A stretch of 34,899 nucleotides of DNA from Pseudopedobacter sp038237895 (lineage in GTDB: Bacteria > Bacteroidota > Bacteroidia > Sphingobacteriales > Sphingobacteriaceae). A program made the translations under genes and the position numbers. Below the pieces are notes generated by a model. It saw only the letters and a program-made list of their open reading frames with translations. It searched no databases and was not told where the DNA came from. Positions 24,373-32,731 of this stretch are shown piece after piece (position 1 is the stretch's first letter; the number at the start of each line of letters is the position of its first letter). The DNA is taken from NCBI GenBank assembly GCA_038237895.1, contig JBBRYE010000023.1:1-34899 (forward strand), in the 5' to 3' direction.

Positions 24373-25479
24373 ATGGGCAGCATTATTTCGGCAATTGGGA
24401 CAAGCAACCCTTCAAATAAATTTTCTCAAGAGCAGATTTTTAGTTTCATGAAAGATGCTCATCAACTAGATGATAACAATTCCCGTCGTTTAGAATCACT
24501 TTATAAAGGCTCAGGCATTGATTTTCGTCATTCTGTTATAAATGATTTTGGTAAAGAAAGAGGCGATTATGATTTTTTTGGTAACGATTTAGGTTTAGAA
24601 CCTTTCCCTACAACTTCTAAAAGAGGAGATATTTTTCAATCTCATGCTCTAAATTTAAGCCTTACGGCGATTGATGATTGTACAAAAAACCTTAAAAACT
24701 TCGATAAAAAAAATGTGACGCATTTAATAACAGTGAGCTGTACTGGAATGTACGCCCCAGGTTTAGATATAGAAATTGTAGAAAAATTAGATTTAAATGT
24801 TTCTGTTGAGCGTACTTGCATCAATTTTATGGGATGTTATGGGGCTTTTAATGCATTAAAAGTTGCAGATTATATTTGTAGAGCCCAGCCAACTGCAACT
24901 GTTTTAATTGTTGATGTAGAACTGTGCACCTTACACTTTCAACGAGAAAACACTTTAGATAACTGGTTGGCAAATTCTCTATTTGCAGATGGCGCTTCTG
25001 CCGTTATCGTAAAAAACGAAGAATTTGCAGAAGAAAAGCTTTTTGAAATTAATTCTTTTTATACAGAAGTTGTAACGGAAGCAAGAAATGAAATGGCATG
25101 GAAAATTGGGAATCATGGCTTTGAGATGCAGCTGACTAATAAAGTATCTAAGCAGATAAAATCTGGCATTAAAAACATAGCTGATAAACTTTTAAGAAAA
25201 GCCAACCTAGCAATGGATGAAATTGGTTCTTTTGCCATCCATCCTGGAGGAAGGAAAATTTTAGAGGTTTGCGATGAGGTTTTTAAGCTTTCCACGTTAC
25301 AAAATGAGCCAGCTTATACAGTATTAAAGAATTTTGGAAATATGTCTTCTACCACGGTAATTTTTGTTTTGGCAGAGTTGAGCAAAAAATTAAAAATTAA
25401 TAAATCAGAAGAACAAATTATGAGTTTTGCATTTGGTCCAGGATTAACTTTTGAAAGCATGATTTTAAAATATGCCTGA
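24373..25479 (+). CDS. Type III polyketide synthase (chalcone-synthase-like)
   Basis: A 368-residue thiolase-fold protein of normal type III PKS length. The Cys-His-Asn triad is visible: Cys155 in NFMGCYGAFNAL, His290 in AIHPGGRKI, Asn323 in NFGNMSSTTV. The conserved VSCTGMYAPGLD (121-132) and the C-terminal FAFGPGLTFE loop are also present. Such enzymes extend an acyl-CoA starter with malonyl-CoA and cyclise to pyrones, resorcinols or phloroglucinols. The initiator and chain length cannot be read here. Its end overlaps the methyltransferase start by 8 bp, and it diverges from a UbiA prenyltransferase. The FAD-dependent oxidoreductase I would expect in related loci is not in the next 10 kb. 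Confidence 0.95.
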   Translation: MGSIISAIGTSNPSNKFSQEQIFSFMKDAHQLDDNNSRRLESLYKGSGIDFRHSVINDFGKERGDYDFFGNDLGLEPFPTTSKRGDIFQSHALNLSLTAIDDCTKNLKNFDKKNVTHLITVSCTGMYAPGLDIEIVEKLDLNVSVERTCINFMGCYGAFNALKVADYICRAQPTATVLIVDVELCTLHFQRENTLDNWLANSLFADGASAVIVKNEEFAEEKLFEINSFYTEVVTEARNEMAWKIGNHGFEMQLTNKVSKQIKSGIKNIADKLLRKANLAMDEIGSFAIHPGGRKILEVCDEVFKLSTLQNEPAYTVLKNFGNMSSTTVIFVLAELSKKLKINKSEEQIMSFAFGPGLTFESMILKYA

Positions 25480-26167
25480 TTTTAGCAGGCGAAGTACTGA
25501 GCTTGAAATTATGGATAATTTTGCGCTAGACCATCAAGAAATTGATCCTGTTTTAGCCGAATTAGAAACCATCAATAAATTATTAGGTGGTTTTTCTGTT
25601 TTTTATGATGCCTTTAAAAAAATAGATTTATCTAATGGAAATTCCATTAGCGATTGGGGTTGTGGCGGTGGAGACAGTTTAAAAGTATTGGATAAATATT
25701 TTAAGAAAAGAAATTTAAATCTGAAATTTATTGGAGTAGATGCTACTGAATCTGCTGTAGAATATGCAATTGAAACCAATAAGAAATATAAAAATCTCAG
25801 TTTTAGATTAGCCGATGTTTTAAAAAAAAACTTTAAAGAAAACGAGTTTGATGTGGTAATTAGTAGTTTATTTACCCATCATTTTGATGATGATGCCTGG
25901 GTTTTACTGATAAAAAAAATGCTTTTCGCCGCTAAAAAAGCAGTGATCATTAATGATTTACATCGACATCCACTTGCGTACCATTCTATAGGGGTTTTAA
26001 CGCAGTTATTCTCCAAATCGCCAATGGTAAAGCATGATAGCAAGCTTTCTGTTTTAAGAAGTTTTAGTAAAAAAGAATTAGTAAATCTTTTGCAAAAAGC
26101 TGGTGCTCAAAAATACACTATAAAATGGATGTGGGCTTTTAGATGGCAAGTTGTGATTTGGAAGTAA
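25472..26167 (+). CDS. Class I SAM-dependent methyltransferase, PKS partner
   Basis: A 231-residue protein starting at the ATG at 25472 inside the end of the PKS gene. The RRSTELEIMD N-terminus followed by LAELETINKLLGG is the usual beginning of methyltransferases that accompany type III PKS genes, so the internal ATG at 25511 is not preferred. Motif I is DWGCGGGDS (61-69) and the acidic strand end IGVDAT (87-92) binds the SAM ribose; the catalytic-loop region DVVISSLFTHHF is also intact. It probably methylates the phenolic or carboxyl group of the PKS product. Overlapping translation supports joint production. A consensus promoter for the next gene begins inside its 3' end. Confidence 0.9.
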   Translation: MPDFSRRSTELEIMDNFALDHQEIDPVLAELETINKLLGGFSVFYDAFKKIDLSNGNSISDWGCGGGDSLKVLDKYFKKRNLNLKFIGVDATESAVEYAIETNKKYKNLSFRLADVLKKNFKENEFDVVISSLFTHHFDDDAWVLLIKKMLFAAKKAVIINDLHRHPLAYHSIGVLTQLFSKSPMVKHDSKLSVLRSFSKKELVNLLQKAGAQKYTIKWMWAFRWQVVIWK

Positions 26168-26180
26168 TTAAATATTTTTG
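26151..26180 (+). promoter_or_regulatory. Promoter of the DUF3857 pair (TTG-N19-TATTTTTG)
   Basis: TTG at 26151-26153 and TATTTTTG at 26173-26180 are separated by 19 bp, a full match to the Bacteroidetes TTG-N19-21-TAnnTTTG promoter. It lies about 50 bp upstream of the next ATG (26233), overlapping the end of the methyltransferase gene. Confidence 0.6.
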
Positions 26181-26232
26181 CAAATTTTTTCTGATTATTT
26201 ATTAATAAATATATATTTAGAAACTATTTAGC

Positions 26233-28086
26233 ATGAAATATCTCTATAACCTATTCATTTTATCTTTCTTTAGTTTTAATGCTTTAGCCCAGGCCGACTC
26301 TAATATCTATATTAATAAGGCTATTAAAAATATAGAAATTGTATATAATTCAAAATCTAAAAAGATAGAGGTTATAGAAAATGTGAATTTATCTTATCAA
26401 TCATCACAACCAAACTCAAACTACAGTTTTAATGAGTTTTATGATGATAAAACTAAAATTGAGGATTTAAAATATAATCTCGATAAAAAAATCAATCCTT
26501 CTATCTGGAAAGCTGAAGATTCTTATTATCAATCTAATGATATATTTTATTCTGATGCCAGAGTAAAATATTTCGATTTAAACTTACCCAAACAGGGTAG
26601 CGAGCTTAATGTTAGTTATAAAAGGATTACAGATGATCCTAGATATTTTGGTGTAATATATTTTTCTGAAAACTATAAAGTCAATTCTTTTACAGTTAAA
26701 ATAACTATCCCAAATTGGTTTATAGCCGATATAAAAGAGTTTAATTTTGACGGTTATAATATCAATAAAACTCAAGAAAAACTAAAAGATAAAACAGTAA
26801 TTACCTATAGTGGCGAAGGATTAAGTGCTTTAAAGAATGAAAGCTTTACAAGAGGGCTTTCCTATACTTACCCACATTTATTATTTTTAAGCAAAACAGC
26901 AGAAGGACCAATAACTGAAACTTATTTCCCAAATCTTAACCAGCAATTTAAGTGGTATAAATCATTATTATTACCCGAAACTGATTTAGACATTATAAAA
27001 AACAAAGCGTTAGAGATAACTTCCAAAGCTTTAAATGAACAGGATAAAATTGATTTGATATATTATTGGATACAAGATAACATAAGATATATTGCTTTTG
27101 AAAACGGAATTGCTGGTTTTAGACCGGCTTTTGCATCAGAAGTATTAAATAAAAAATATGGCGATTGCAAAGGTATGGCGAATTTGGCTTGTCAAATGCT
27201 TAAAAGTATAGATATAGATGCTAGATTATGTTGGCTTGGAACAAATCATCTTAATTATGATTACAGCACTCCTTGTTTGTTTGTAGATAACCACATGATA
27301 TGTGCTGTTATTAAAAATGGCAAACCATTTATATTAGATCCTACTGAAACTTATCTATCTATAAATGAAAATGCTGAGCGTATTCAAAACAGGGAAATTT
27401 TGATTGATAATGGAGATAGCTACATTCTCTTCAAAAATCCTCAGAGAGATTATAAACAAAACCTTATACATATCAATACAAGTTTAATTATTAATGATTT
27501 GAGTCTTATTGGGGATGGAAGATATTTAATGATGGGGGAGAGTAAATCTGGCTTTTTGAATGGATATAATAGTTTGAAAACTAACAAAATGACCGAAGCT
27601 TTAGAAAATTACGTAAGTAATAATGATGATAACTATAAAATTAAAATTAATAAACAATCAAATTTTTCGAATTACAGCAAGAATCTTGATTTTGATTATA
27701 ACATCAATTATAAAAACGCTATAACCAAGTTTGATAATGAAATCTATATTGATTTAGATCATAATAAGGAATTTAAATCTCTGGATATTGAACAAGATAA
27801 AAGAAAAGCTGACATATTTTTCCCCTATAAATATAACATTCAACATATCACAAAATTACAAATACCTGAAGGATACAGTCTTAAATCTAAACCTGCAGAT
27901 CTGGATATAGATCAATCTGATTACAAACTAAAAGCAAATTATATTGCCAATGGGAATGAAATCATTTATCAAAAAGAAATTATTATAAAAAACTGTAGAA
28001 TTGATAAAACAAAACTTGCCCAATTAGTTAAAGATTTTAATGCTTTAAATCAATTTTATCAAGAAACAATCACGCTTAGTAAATAA
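26233..28086 (+). CDS. Exported DUF3857/transglutaminase-like protein with intact triad
   Basis: A 617-residue protein with a signal peptide (1-20, ends NALAQ). The N-terminal ~220 residues are a beta-rich DUF3857-type domain. A transglutaminase-like fold follows with Cys312 in KKYGDCKGMAN, His354 in VDNHMICAVI and Asp369 in KPFILDPTE, so the papain-like catalytic triad is complete. The C-terminal ~220 residues are another beta-rich, DUF3858-like region. It is likely periplasmic and could act as a protease, amidase or crosslinking enzyme; no substrate is known for the family. The next gene starts 2 bp after its stop and encodes a related protein whose triad is lost. Confidence 0.87.
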   Translation: MKYLYNLFILSFFSFNALAQADSNIYINKAIKNIEIVYNSKSKKIEVIENVNLSYQSSQPNSNYSFNEFYDDKTKIEDLKYNLDKKINPSIWKAEDSYYQSNDIFYSDARVKYFDLNLPKQGSELNVSYKRITDDPRYFGVIYFSENYKVNSFTVKITIPNWFIADIKEFNFDGYNINKTQEKLKDKTVITYSGEGLSALKNESFTRGLSYTYPHLLFLSKTAEGPITETYFPNLNQQFKWYKSLLLPETDLDIIKNKALEITSKALNEQDKIDLIYYWIQDNIRYIAFENGIAGFRPAFASEVLNKKYGDCKGMANLACQMLKSIDIDARLCWLGTNHLNYDYSTPCLFVDNHMICAVIKNGKPFILDPTETYLSINENAERIQNREILIDNGDSYILFKNPQRDYKQNLIHINTSLIINDLSLIGDGRYLMMGESKSGFLNGYNSLKTNKMTEALENYVSNNDDNYKIKINKQSNFSNYSKNLDFDYNINYKNAITKFDNEIYIDLDHNKEFKSLDIEQDKRKADIFFPYKYNIQHITKLQIPEGYSLKSKPADLDIDQSDYKLKANYIANGNEIIYQKEIIIKNCRIDKTKLAQLVKDFNALNQFYQETITLSK

Positions 28087-28088
28087 TT

Positions 28089-30278
28089 ATGATAAAAAAA
28101 CTTGTCCTTTCACTAGTGTTAATTTTAACATTTAATCATCTTTTTTCACAACAATCTGATTATAAACAGATTGCAGAGAGTCTAAAAGAAACCATTTGGA
28201 AAAATCCTCAAAATGGTTTTGAATTGAGAACAACATCGCCAGATTTAAAAAGTGAAAGTGCTGTAATTTTATCAAGAAGTTACGAAACAGAAGCTACATC
28301 AAAAAGAAAAGTTAAATATATGATTTTATCTGCTGCAGTAACAGCTCAAATAAATCAAATAACAACTTATCACGAGCGTACCTTACTGAACGATAAAGCA
28401 GCGGTTGAGGATTATTCTAGTTTAAAATATCGAAAAAAATTAGATAATAACTCAAGTTTCATGTTCAATAAAATTTATGATGAGGCTACTAATTATCTAG
28501 GTGTCAAAATAATCAAACCTGATGGAAAGGAAATTTTAGTTAATACATCTGAAGAAGTTTTGTTAAAAAATAAATCATCTGAAGAAAAAGGGAAATTAGC
28601 CATCTCTGGACTAAGTGTGGGCGATATTATTGATTTTTACATTTGTTATGTAGAGAAAACTGAATTAGGTAAAAGTTTTTCAGAAGTAGAAATACTTAAC
28701 AATGAATATTACACCATGAACTATAGCTATACTTATACATTTAGCGATAAATTTGATGTTTCTTACAGTAATGCAAATAATTGTCCTGATTTTATAAGAA
28801 CTATAGATGATGATGGAAATAATACATACAGTTTAAAAGGAAAAAACTTAGAAAAAATTAATTCTAACTGGTGGGTTTCTTCTTACAGGACTTATCCATA
28901 TTTTGAAATAATTCCATTGCAAAGCAATGCTGTTAATGGGAAAATAAACAAAATAATGTCTAAGGCAACGGGCGATATAGAATCAATTAAAACACAAGCT
29001 TATAAAATTTTTAAATCAGATGCATTAACTTATAATACTTACATTACTAAGGCTCTTTATAGTTTTGGAGACGCACAAAGTTCTTTTAAAAATAATAAAG
29101 AATTTAAAGCGGCACCAGTAGATACGATAGTTAAAAGAATGTATGATAAATGGCGCTATGATAACCTTATAGATTTAAAAGAAAGAAGTTCAGAAACCTC
29201 TGCAATTAACAGTAATAGCGCTTATAGTTTCAGTTTTGTTTTAGAAAAAAATAATATTCCACATGAAATTATTATAACTCCTTCTAGATATTGGAAACCT
29301 TTAAATGAAATAAGCAATTATAGTGATGTATCTTTTTTAATAAAAATTAATGGTGCAGTACCTACATATTTATATTTAAAAGATCCGTACACTGTTTACA
29401 ATGAAATTCCAGTTTATTTTCAAGGAGAAAATGCATATAGCATATTCCAATTTAAAGATGAAAAAGGTTTTTTAAGTAAAAACTATCCTATAGTTATCCC
29501 CGTTGTAGACGAAAAATTGAATGTAATTCAAGAGAATTTGTCGGTATCAATCCTACCTGATTTTAAAAAAATAAAGATAAATAGAGTTGTTGAGGAAAGT
29601 GGTTCTATGAAAATTGAAGATCAAAAATTTTTGTTAACCAAATTAGATTTCTTTAATAAATTAGGTAAAGGTCAAAGTGATTTAGATACCAGATTTAAAA
29701 ATCAATACAAAATAAATAAACCAAAAGTTACAGCAATTTTGAGTGATGAAGAAACTGATAAAACAGCATATTTCAAATCTTTGATAGAATCTCAATATGA
29801 TACAAAACCAGAACAAATCTCCAATACAATAGTATCAGGAACAGGACTTAATAATAATGATGAAAAATTAATTTTTAGCTCAACCTTTCAATTAAATGAT
29901 TTTATCCAAAAAGCCGGAAATAACTATTTACTAAATATTGGAAAATTAATAGGAACTATTTCTGCTGTTAAAGAACAAGAGCTTAACAGGAAATTTGACG
30001 TATATATGCCCTCCGCTAGAGTATTTAATTACTTTATTAATATTACAGTTCCCGACGGTTATAATGTTAAAGGACTAGAAAATTTACAAAAAGAAATGAT
30101 TAACCAAACGGGTGATTTTAAATCTAAAGCAACTTTAAAAGGTAAAATTTTAACTTTAGAAGTTACCAGGTCTTATCATCATAACTTTGAAAAAGCTACA
30201 GATTGGCCTAAAATAGTTTCATTAATAAATACTGCTTATGAATTTACAGGACAAAAGATTTTATTAGAAAAAATTTAA
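28089..30278 (+). CDS. Exported DUF3857 protein with degenerate transglutaminase fold
   Basis: A 729-residue protein with a signal peptide (1-21, ends NHLFSQ). The DUF3857 region (about 55-290) contains ISGLSVGDIIDFYICY. The part homologous to transglutaminase (about 345-440) reads SAYSFSFVLEKNNIPHEIII where the active protein has GDCKGMANLACQMLKSIDID, so Cys is replaced. VSFLIKING replaces the His segment, while KDP (431-433) keeps the Asp. The triad is therefore broken, and the protein is probably non-catalytic. It is 2 bp after its active paralogue, so an operon and possibly a complex of one active and one structural subunit are likely. Function unknown. Convergent with the serB-like gene. 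Confidence 0.85.
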   Translation: MIKKLVLSLVLILTFNHLFSQQSDYKQIAESLKETIWKNPQNGFELRTTSPDLKSESAVILSRSYETEATSKRKVKYMILSAAVTAQINQITTYHERTLLNDKAAVEDYSSLKYRKKLDNNSSFMFNKIYDEATNYLGVKIIKPDGKEILVNTSEEVLLKNKSSEEKGKLAISGLSVGDIIDFYICYVEKTELGKSFSEVEILNNEYYTMNYSYTYTFSDKFDVSYSNANNCPDFIRTIDDDGNNTYSLKGKNLEKINSNWWVSSYRTYPYFEIIPLQSNAVNGKINKIMSKATGDIESIKTQAYKIFKSDALTYNTYITKALYSFGDAQSSFKNNKEFKAAPVDTIVKRMYDKWRYDNLIDLKERSSETSAINSNSAYSFSFVLEKNNIPHEIIITPSRYWKPLNEISNYSDVSFLIKINGAVPTYLYLKDPYTVYNEIPVYFQGENAYSIFQFKDEKGFLSKNYPIVIPVVDEKLNVIQENLSVSILPDFKKIKINRVVEESGSMKIEDQKFLLTKLDFFNKLGKGQSDLDTRFKNQYKINKPKVTAILSDEETDKTAYFKSLIESQYDTKPEQISNTIVSGTGLNNNDEKLIFSSTFQLNDFIQKAGNNYLLNIGKLIGTISAVKEQELNRKFDVYMPSARVFNYFINITVPDGYNVKGLENLQKEMINQTGDFKSKATLKGKILTLEVTRSYHHNFEKATDWPKIVSLINTAYEFTGQKILLEKI

Positions 30279-30297
30279 TAGCGCTTTATATTTTTTT

Positions 30298-31587
30298 CTA
30301 ATACAAAACCCTAAACTTTATCGTGTTATCAATTTTCCGTAATTCCTTTAATAGTTCTTTATCGTAACTGGTATCAGTATCAGTAATTACATAACCAATT
30401 TGTGCATTAGTCATTAAAAACTGACCTAAAATATTAATCTCATGTTTGGCTAAAACCTTGGTTATTTTTGCCATAATACCAGGTACATTTCTATGGATAT
30501 GGATTAAACGATAAGAACCAGCAATTTTTGGAAGTTGTAAATTTGGGAAATTTGTGCTTTTGAAAGTAGTACCTGTATTTATAAAATCTGCCATTCTTTT
30601 GGCAATTAGTGTTTTATTATTTGGAGTTTTTAAACTATCAAAAACTACCATTCCCATATCGGTACAAATAGAAAGGTTGATTTTATCTTTAGCATTTCCC
30701 CAATATCCTAAAGTCTTCAATTTTACCGCTTTCTTTAACTTTTCATCAGAAACCGTTTCTCCATCGCCCAATAAAAGCATTCCAACATCTTTCACATATT
30801 TTTCTTCAAATGTGGCTTTATGACGAATCGAAAAACCGTCCTTTTTCAAATAATCGATACTTTCTTGGGGAACATTGCCAACTAATAAACAAAGAATGCG
30901 GTTCTTTGGATAGGAGATAGCTTGTGGCAAATTATTCACATATAAAAACTCATCAAAACTAGCTGTAATATGGTCTGCTTTTTCCATTACTGCTTTACGT
31001 TCAATATTTTCTGTAAAGGCGAAAAACTTCTTTATCATTCCCGACTCCTTTAGTTGAAAATCAGAATGACCATCGCCAATACCATAAATATCGCCTGTTA
31101 AAGGCATTTGTTTCATCAGCTTTACTTTTCCATTTTCTTGCGATAATGGATTTTCTTCATCGTAACCTACAATATTATCATCTGCATCAAAAACAAAAGT
31201 ATTGGCGTAAATATTTTTTTTCTTGATGTGAAATGGAGTAACTACCGGAGTAATAAATTCTTTAAAACCACCAGAAACAATTAAAACTTCATCTGCATGT
31301 TTTTTAAAAAAAGATTTATTTCTAGTGAATGATGATGAAACTTTCTTTTTCAAATGCTTAACCAACAAATCTAAATGTGATTTTTTAGCATTCAAGAGTT
31401 TAACTCTGCCTGCCAAACTCTCTGAAAAAGAAAGCTTGCCTTCCATGGCTAAATTTGTTAAATCTTCAATCTTTTGATATATAATTTCCCTATCAGGATG
31501 ATTTTTGAGAGAAATACGAGCTAACTCGTCTAAAGCTTCTACCTGTGTAAAAGTACTATCAAAATCAATAATGAAATATGGCTTCAA
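30298..31587 (-). CDS. SerB-like HAD phosphatase fused to SerA remnant and ACT domain
   Basis: A 429-residue protein. Residues 1-220 are a class IB HAD phosphatase: DFDST with Asp8/Asp10, Ser105 in VSGG, Lys154 and GDGHSD (171-176), the layout of phosphoserine phosphatase. Residues about 229-318 match the N-terminal half of SerA's substrate-binding domain (RILCLLVGNVPQESIDYLKK; LKTLGYWGN; MGMVVFDS). SerA's Rossmann NAD domain is absent, and the sequence jumps to the SerA tail (NFPNLQLP, then the ACT domain LIHIHRNVPGIMAKI to FRVLY, 360-429). The likely role is serine synthesis, with the ACT part binding an effector such as serine. The start is TTG at 31585-31587: an in-frame TAG at 31606-31608 leaves no ATG. 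Confidence 0.88.
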   Translation of the reverse strand: MKPYFIIDFDSTFTQVEALDELARISLKNHPDREIIYQKIEDLTNLAMEGKLSFSESLAGRVKLLNAKKSHLDLLVKHLKKKVSSSFTRNKSFFKKHADEVLIVSGGFKEFITPVVTPFHIKKKNIYANTFVFDADDNIVGYDEENPLSQENGKVKLMKQMPLTGDIYGIGDGHSDFQLKESGMIKKFFAFTENIERKAVMEKADHITASFDEFLYVNNLPQAISYPKNRILCLLVGNVPQESIDYLKKDGFSIRHKATFEEKYVKDVGMLLLGDGETVSDEKLKKAVKLKTLGYWGNAKDKINLSICTDMGMVVFDSLKTPNNKTLIAKRMADFINTGTTFKSTNFPNLQLPKIAGSYRLIHIHRNVPGIMAKITKVLAKHEINILGQFLMTNAQIGYVITDTDTSYDKELLKELRKIDNTIKFRVLY

Positions 31588-31650
31588 AGCAATTGTGTTT
31601 AAGCCCTAAAATTGCATAAATCATTTAGCAAAAGCTAATTTAATTGATAT

Positions 31651-32625
31651 TTAAGCAGATTTTAGACTGTTTGCGATTTTGGTAATCGATTCTTGAAGAG
31701 GAATAAAATTAAAGTTTAAAGCAGATTTGATCTTATTATTACTATAAGCACTCATCTTTGAAGCGTTATCTGCAGTTGCTTTATTCAGCCCACCTTTAGA
31801 TTTTGTAAGCCAATTCTTTAATGATGTTAATCTCCAAACCATATTTAGCATCCAAGGTTTTGCTTCCTTTTCAGGGATAGGTAAACCAAAAATTTGAGCC
31901 GTTTTAGCAAATAAATCTTTATAACTGATATTTTCAGAATTTAAGATGAAGCGCTCATTAACAATGTCACTATTCATCAATAAAATCATAGTTTTTGCAA
32001 CATCTTTAACATCCACAAAACCTGTCCCGCCTTGGGTATAATATTTAAAACCATTTCTAATAGTTTCAAAAATTGCTCCGCTGCCTTCTTTTCCTGCATC
32101 TTCACCAATAATAACTGAAGGATTTATAATAACCGCATTTAATCCTTCATTTATTCCTCGCCAAACCTCCATTTCTCCGCGGTATTTAGAAACGGCGTAA
32201 CCATCGTGGTTTTCAAAACCTTCCCAAAAATCTTTCTCTGTTATTATTTCGTCTGCTTTGGCTTCGCCAATTGCTGCAATAGAGCTAACATGAATTAGCT
32301 TTTCAATGTCATTTTCTATACAAAGATTAACCACATTTGCAGTTCCCTCTGCGTTTACAGCAAGCATTTTCTTTTTTAAATCTGTTTCAAAGGAAACTAG
32401 CGCTGCACAATGATAAACTTTCGTAATATTCTTAAAAGCTTCGGCTAAATCTGATAAATCTAAAATATCTGCGTTAACCCATTCAATATTATTTGCATAA
32501 GAAACAAGCTTAAGCGGAATTTTTGAATGCTCTCTTTTAGTGCATTTTATTTTTGCTTCAGTTTGTAAAAGCTGCAAAGCCAGTTCTGCACCTAAAAACC
32601 CTGTTGCTCCTGTTATTAAAATCAT
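31651..32625 (-). CDS. Extended SDR: NAD(P)-dependent epimerase/reductase
   Basis: A 324-residue protein starting at the ATG at 32623-32625, so that ILITGATGFLGAEL is the immediate N-terminus as usual. The longer start at 32652 adds nine residues and would lie at or above the transcription start implied by a TACCTTTG box at 32654-32661. Rossmann motif TGATGFLG (5-12), Ser114-Ser115, and the YxxxK pair Tyr143/Lys147 in GYAVSKYRGE are intact. It most resembles dihydroflavonol-4-reductase-like or NAD-dependent epimerase/dehydratase proteins. The substrate is unknown. It is encoded 63 bp upstream of the serB-like gene on the same strand and diverges from the arginase-like gene. Confidence 0.9.
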   Translation of the reverse strand: MILITGATGFLGAELALQLLQTEAKIKCTKREHSKIPLKLVSYANNIEWVNADILDLSDLAEAFKNITKVYHCAALVSFETDLKKKMLAVNAEGTANVVNLCIENDIEKLIHVSSIAAIGEAKADEIITEKDFWEGFENHDGYAVSKYRGEMEVWRGINEGLNAVIINPSVIIGEDAGKEGSGAIFETIRNGFKYYTQGGTGFVDVKDVAKTMILLMNSDIVNERFILNSENISYKDLFAKTAQIFGLPIPEKEAKPWMLNMVWRLTSLKNWLTKSKGGLNKATADNASKMSAYSNNKIKSALNFNFIPLQESITKIANSLKSA

Positions 32626-32653
32626 TTTATAGGCGTTAATTATCTTAAACATC

Positions 32654-32661
32654 CAAAGGTA
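32654..32661 (-). promoter_or_regulatory. Candidate -7 box of the SDR gene
   Basis: TACCTTTG on the minus strand fits TAnnTTTG. It is 28 bp before the ATG at 32625 and only a base or so before the alternative ATG at 32652, favouring the shorter start. A TTG at -33 is not seen. Confidence 0.4.
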
Positions 32662-32731
32662 AAGGAATAAAAAATTAAATCTTATCCCTCATTTAATTTA
32701 AAAAATAGATATTTGAAAGAATTGTTTTAAT

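Noticed and set aside
32626..32652. Nine-residue N-terminal extension of the SDR gene
   Set aside because: The Rossmann motif normally starts at the N-terminus, and a -7-like box at 32654-32661 leaves this ATG at or before the probable transcription start.
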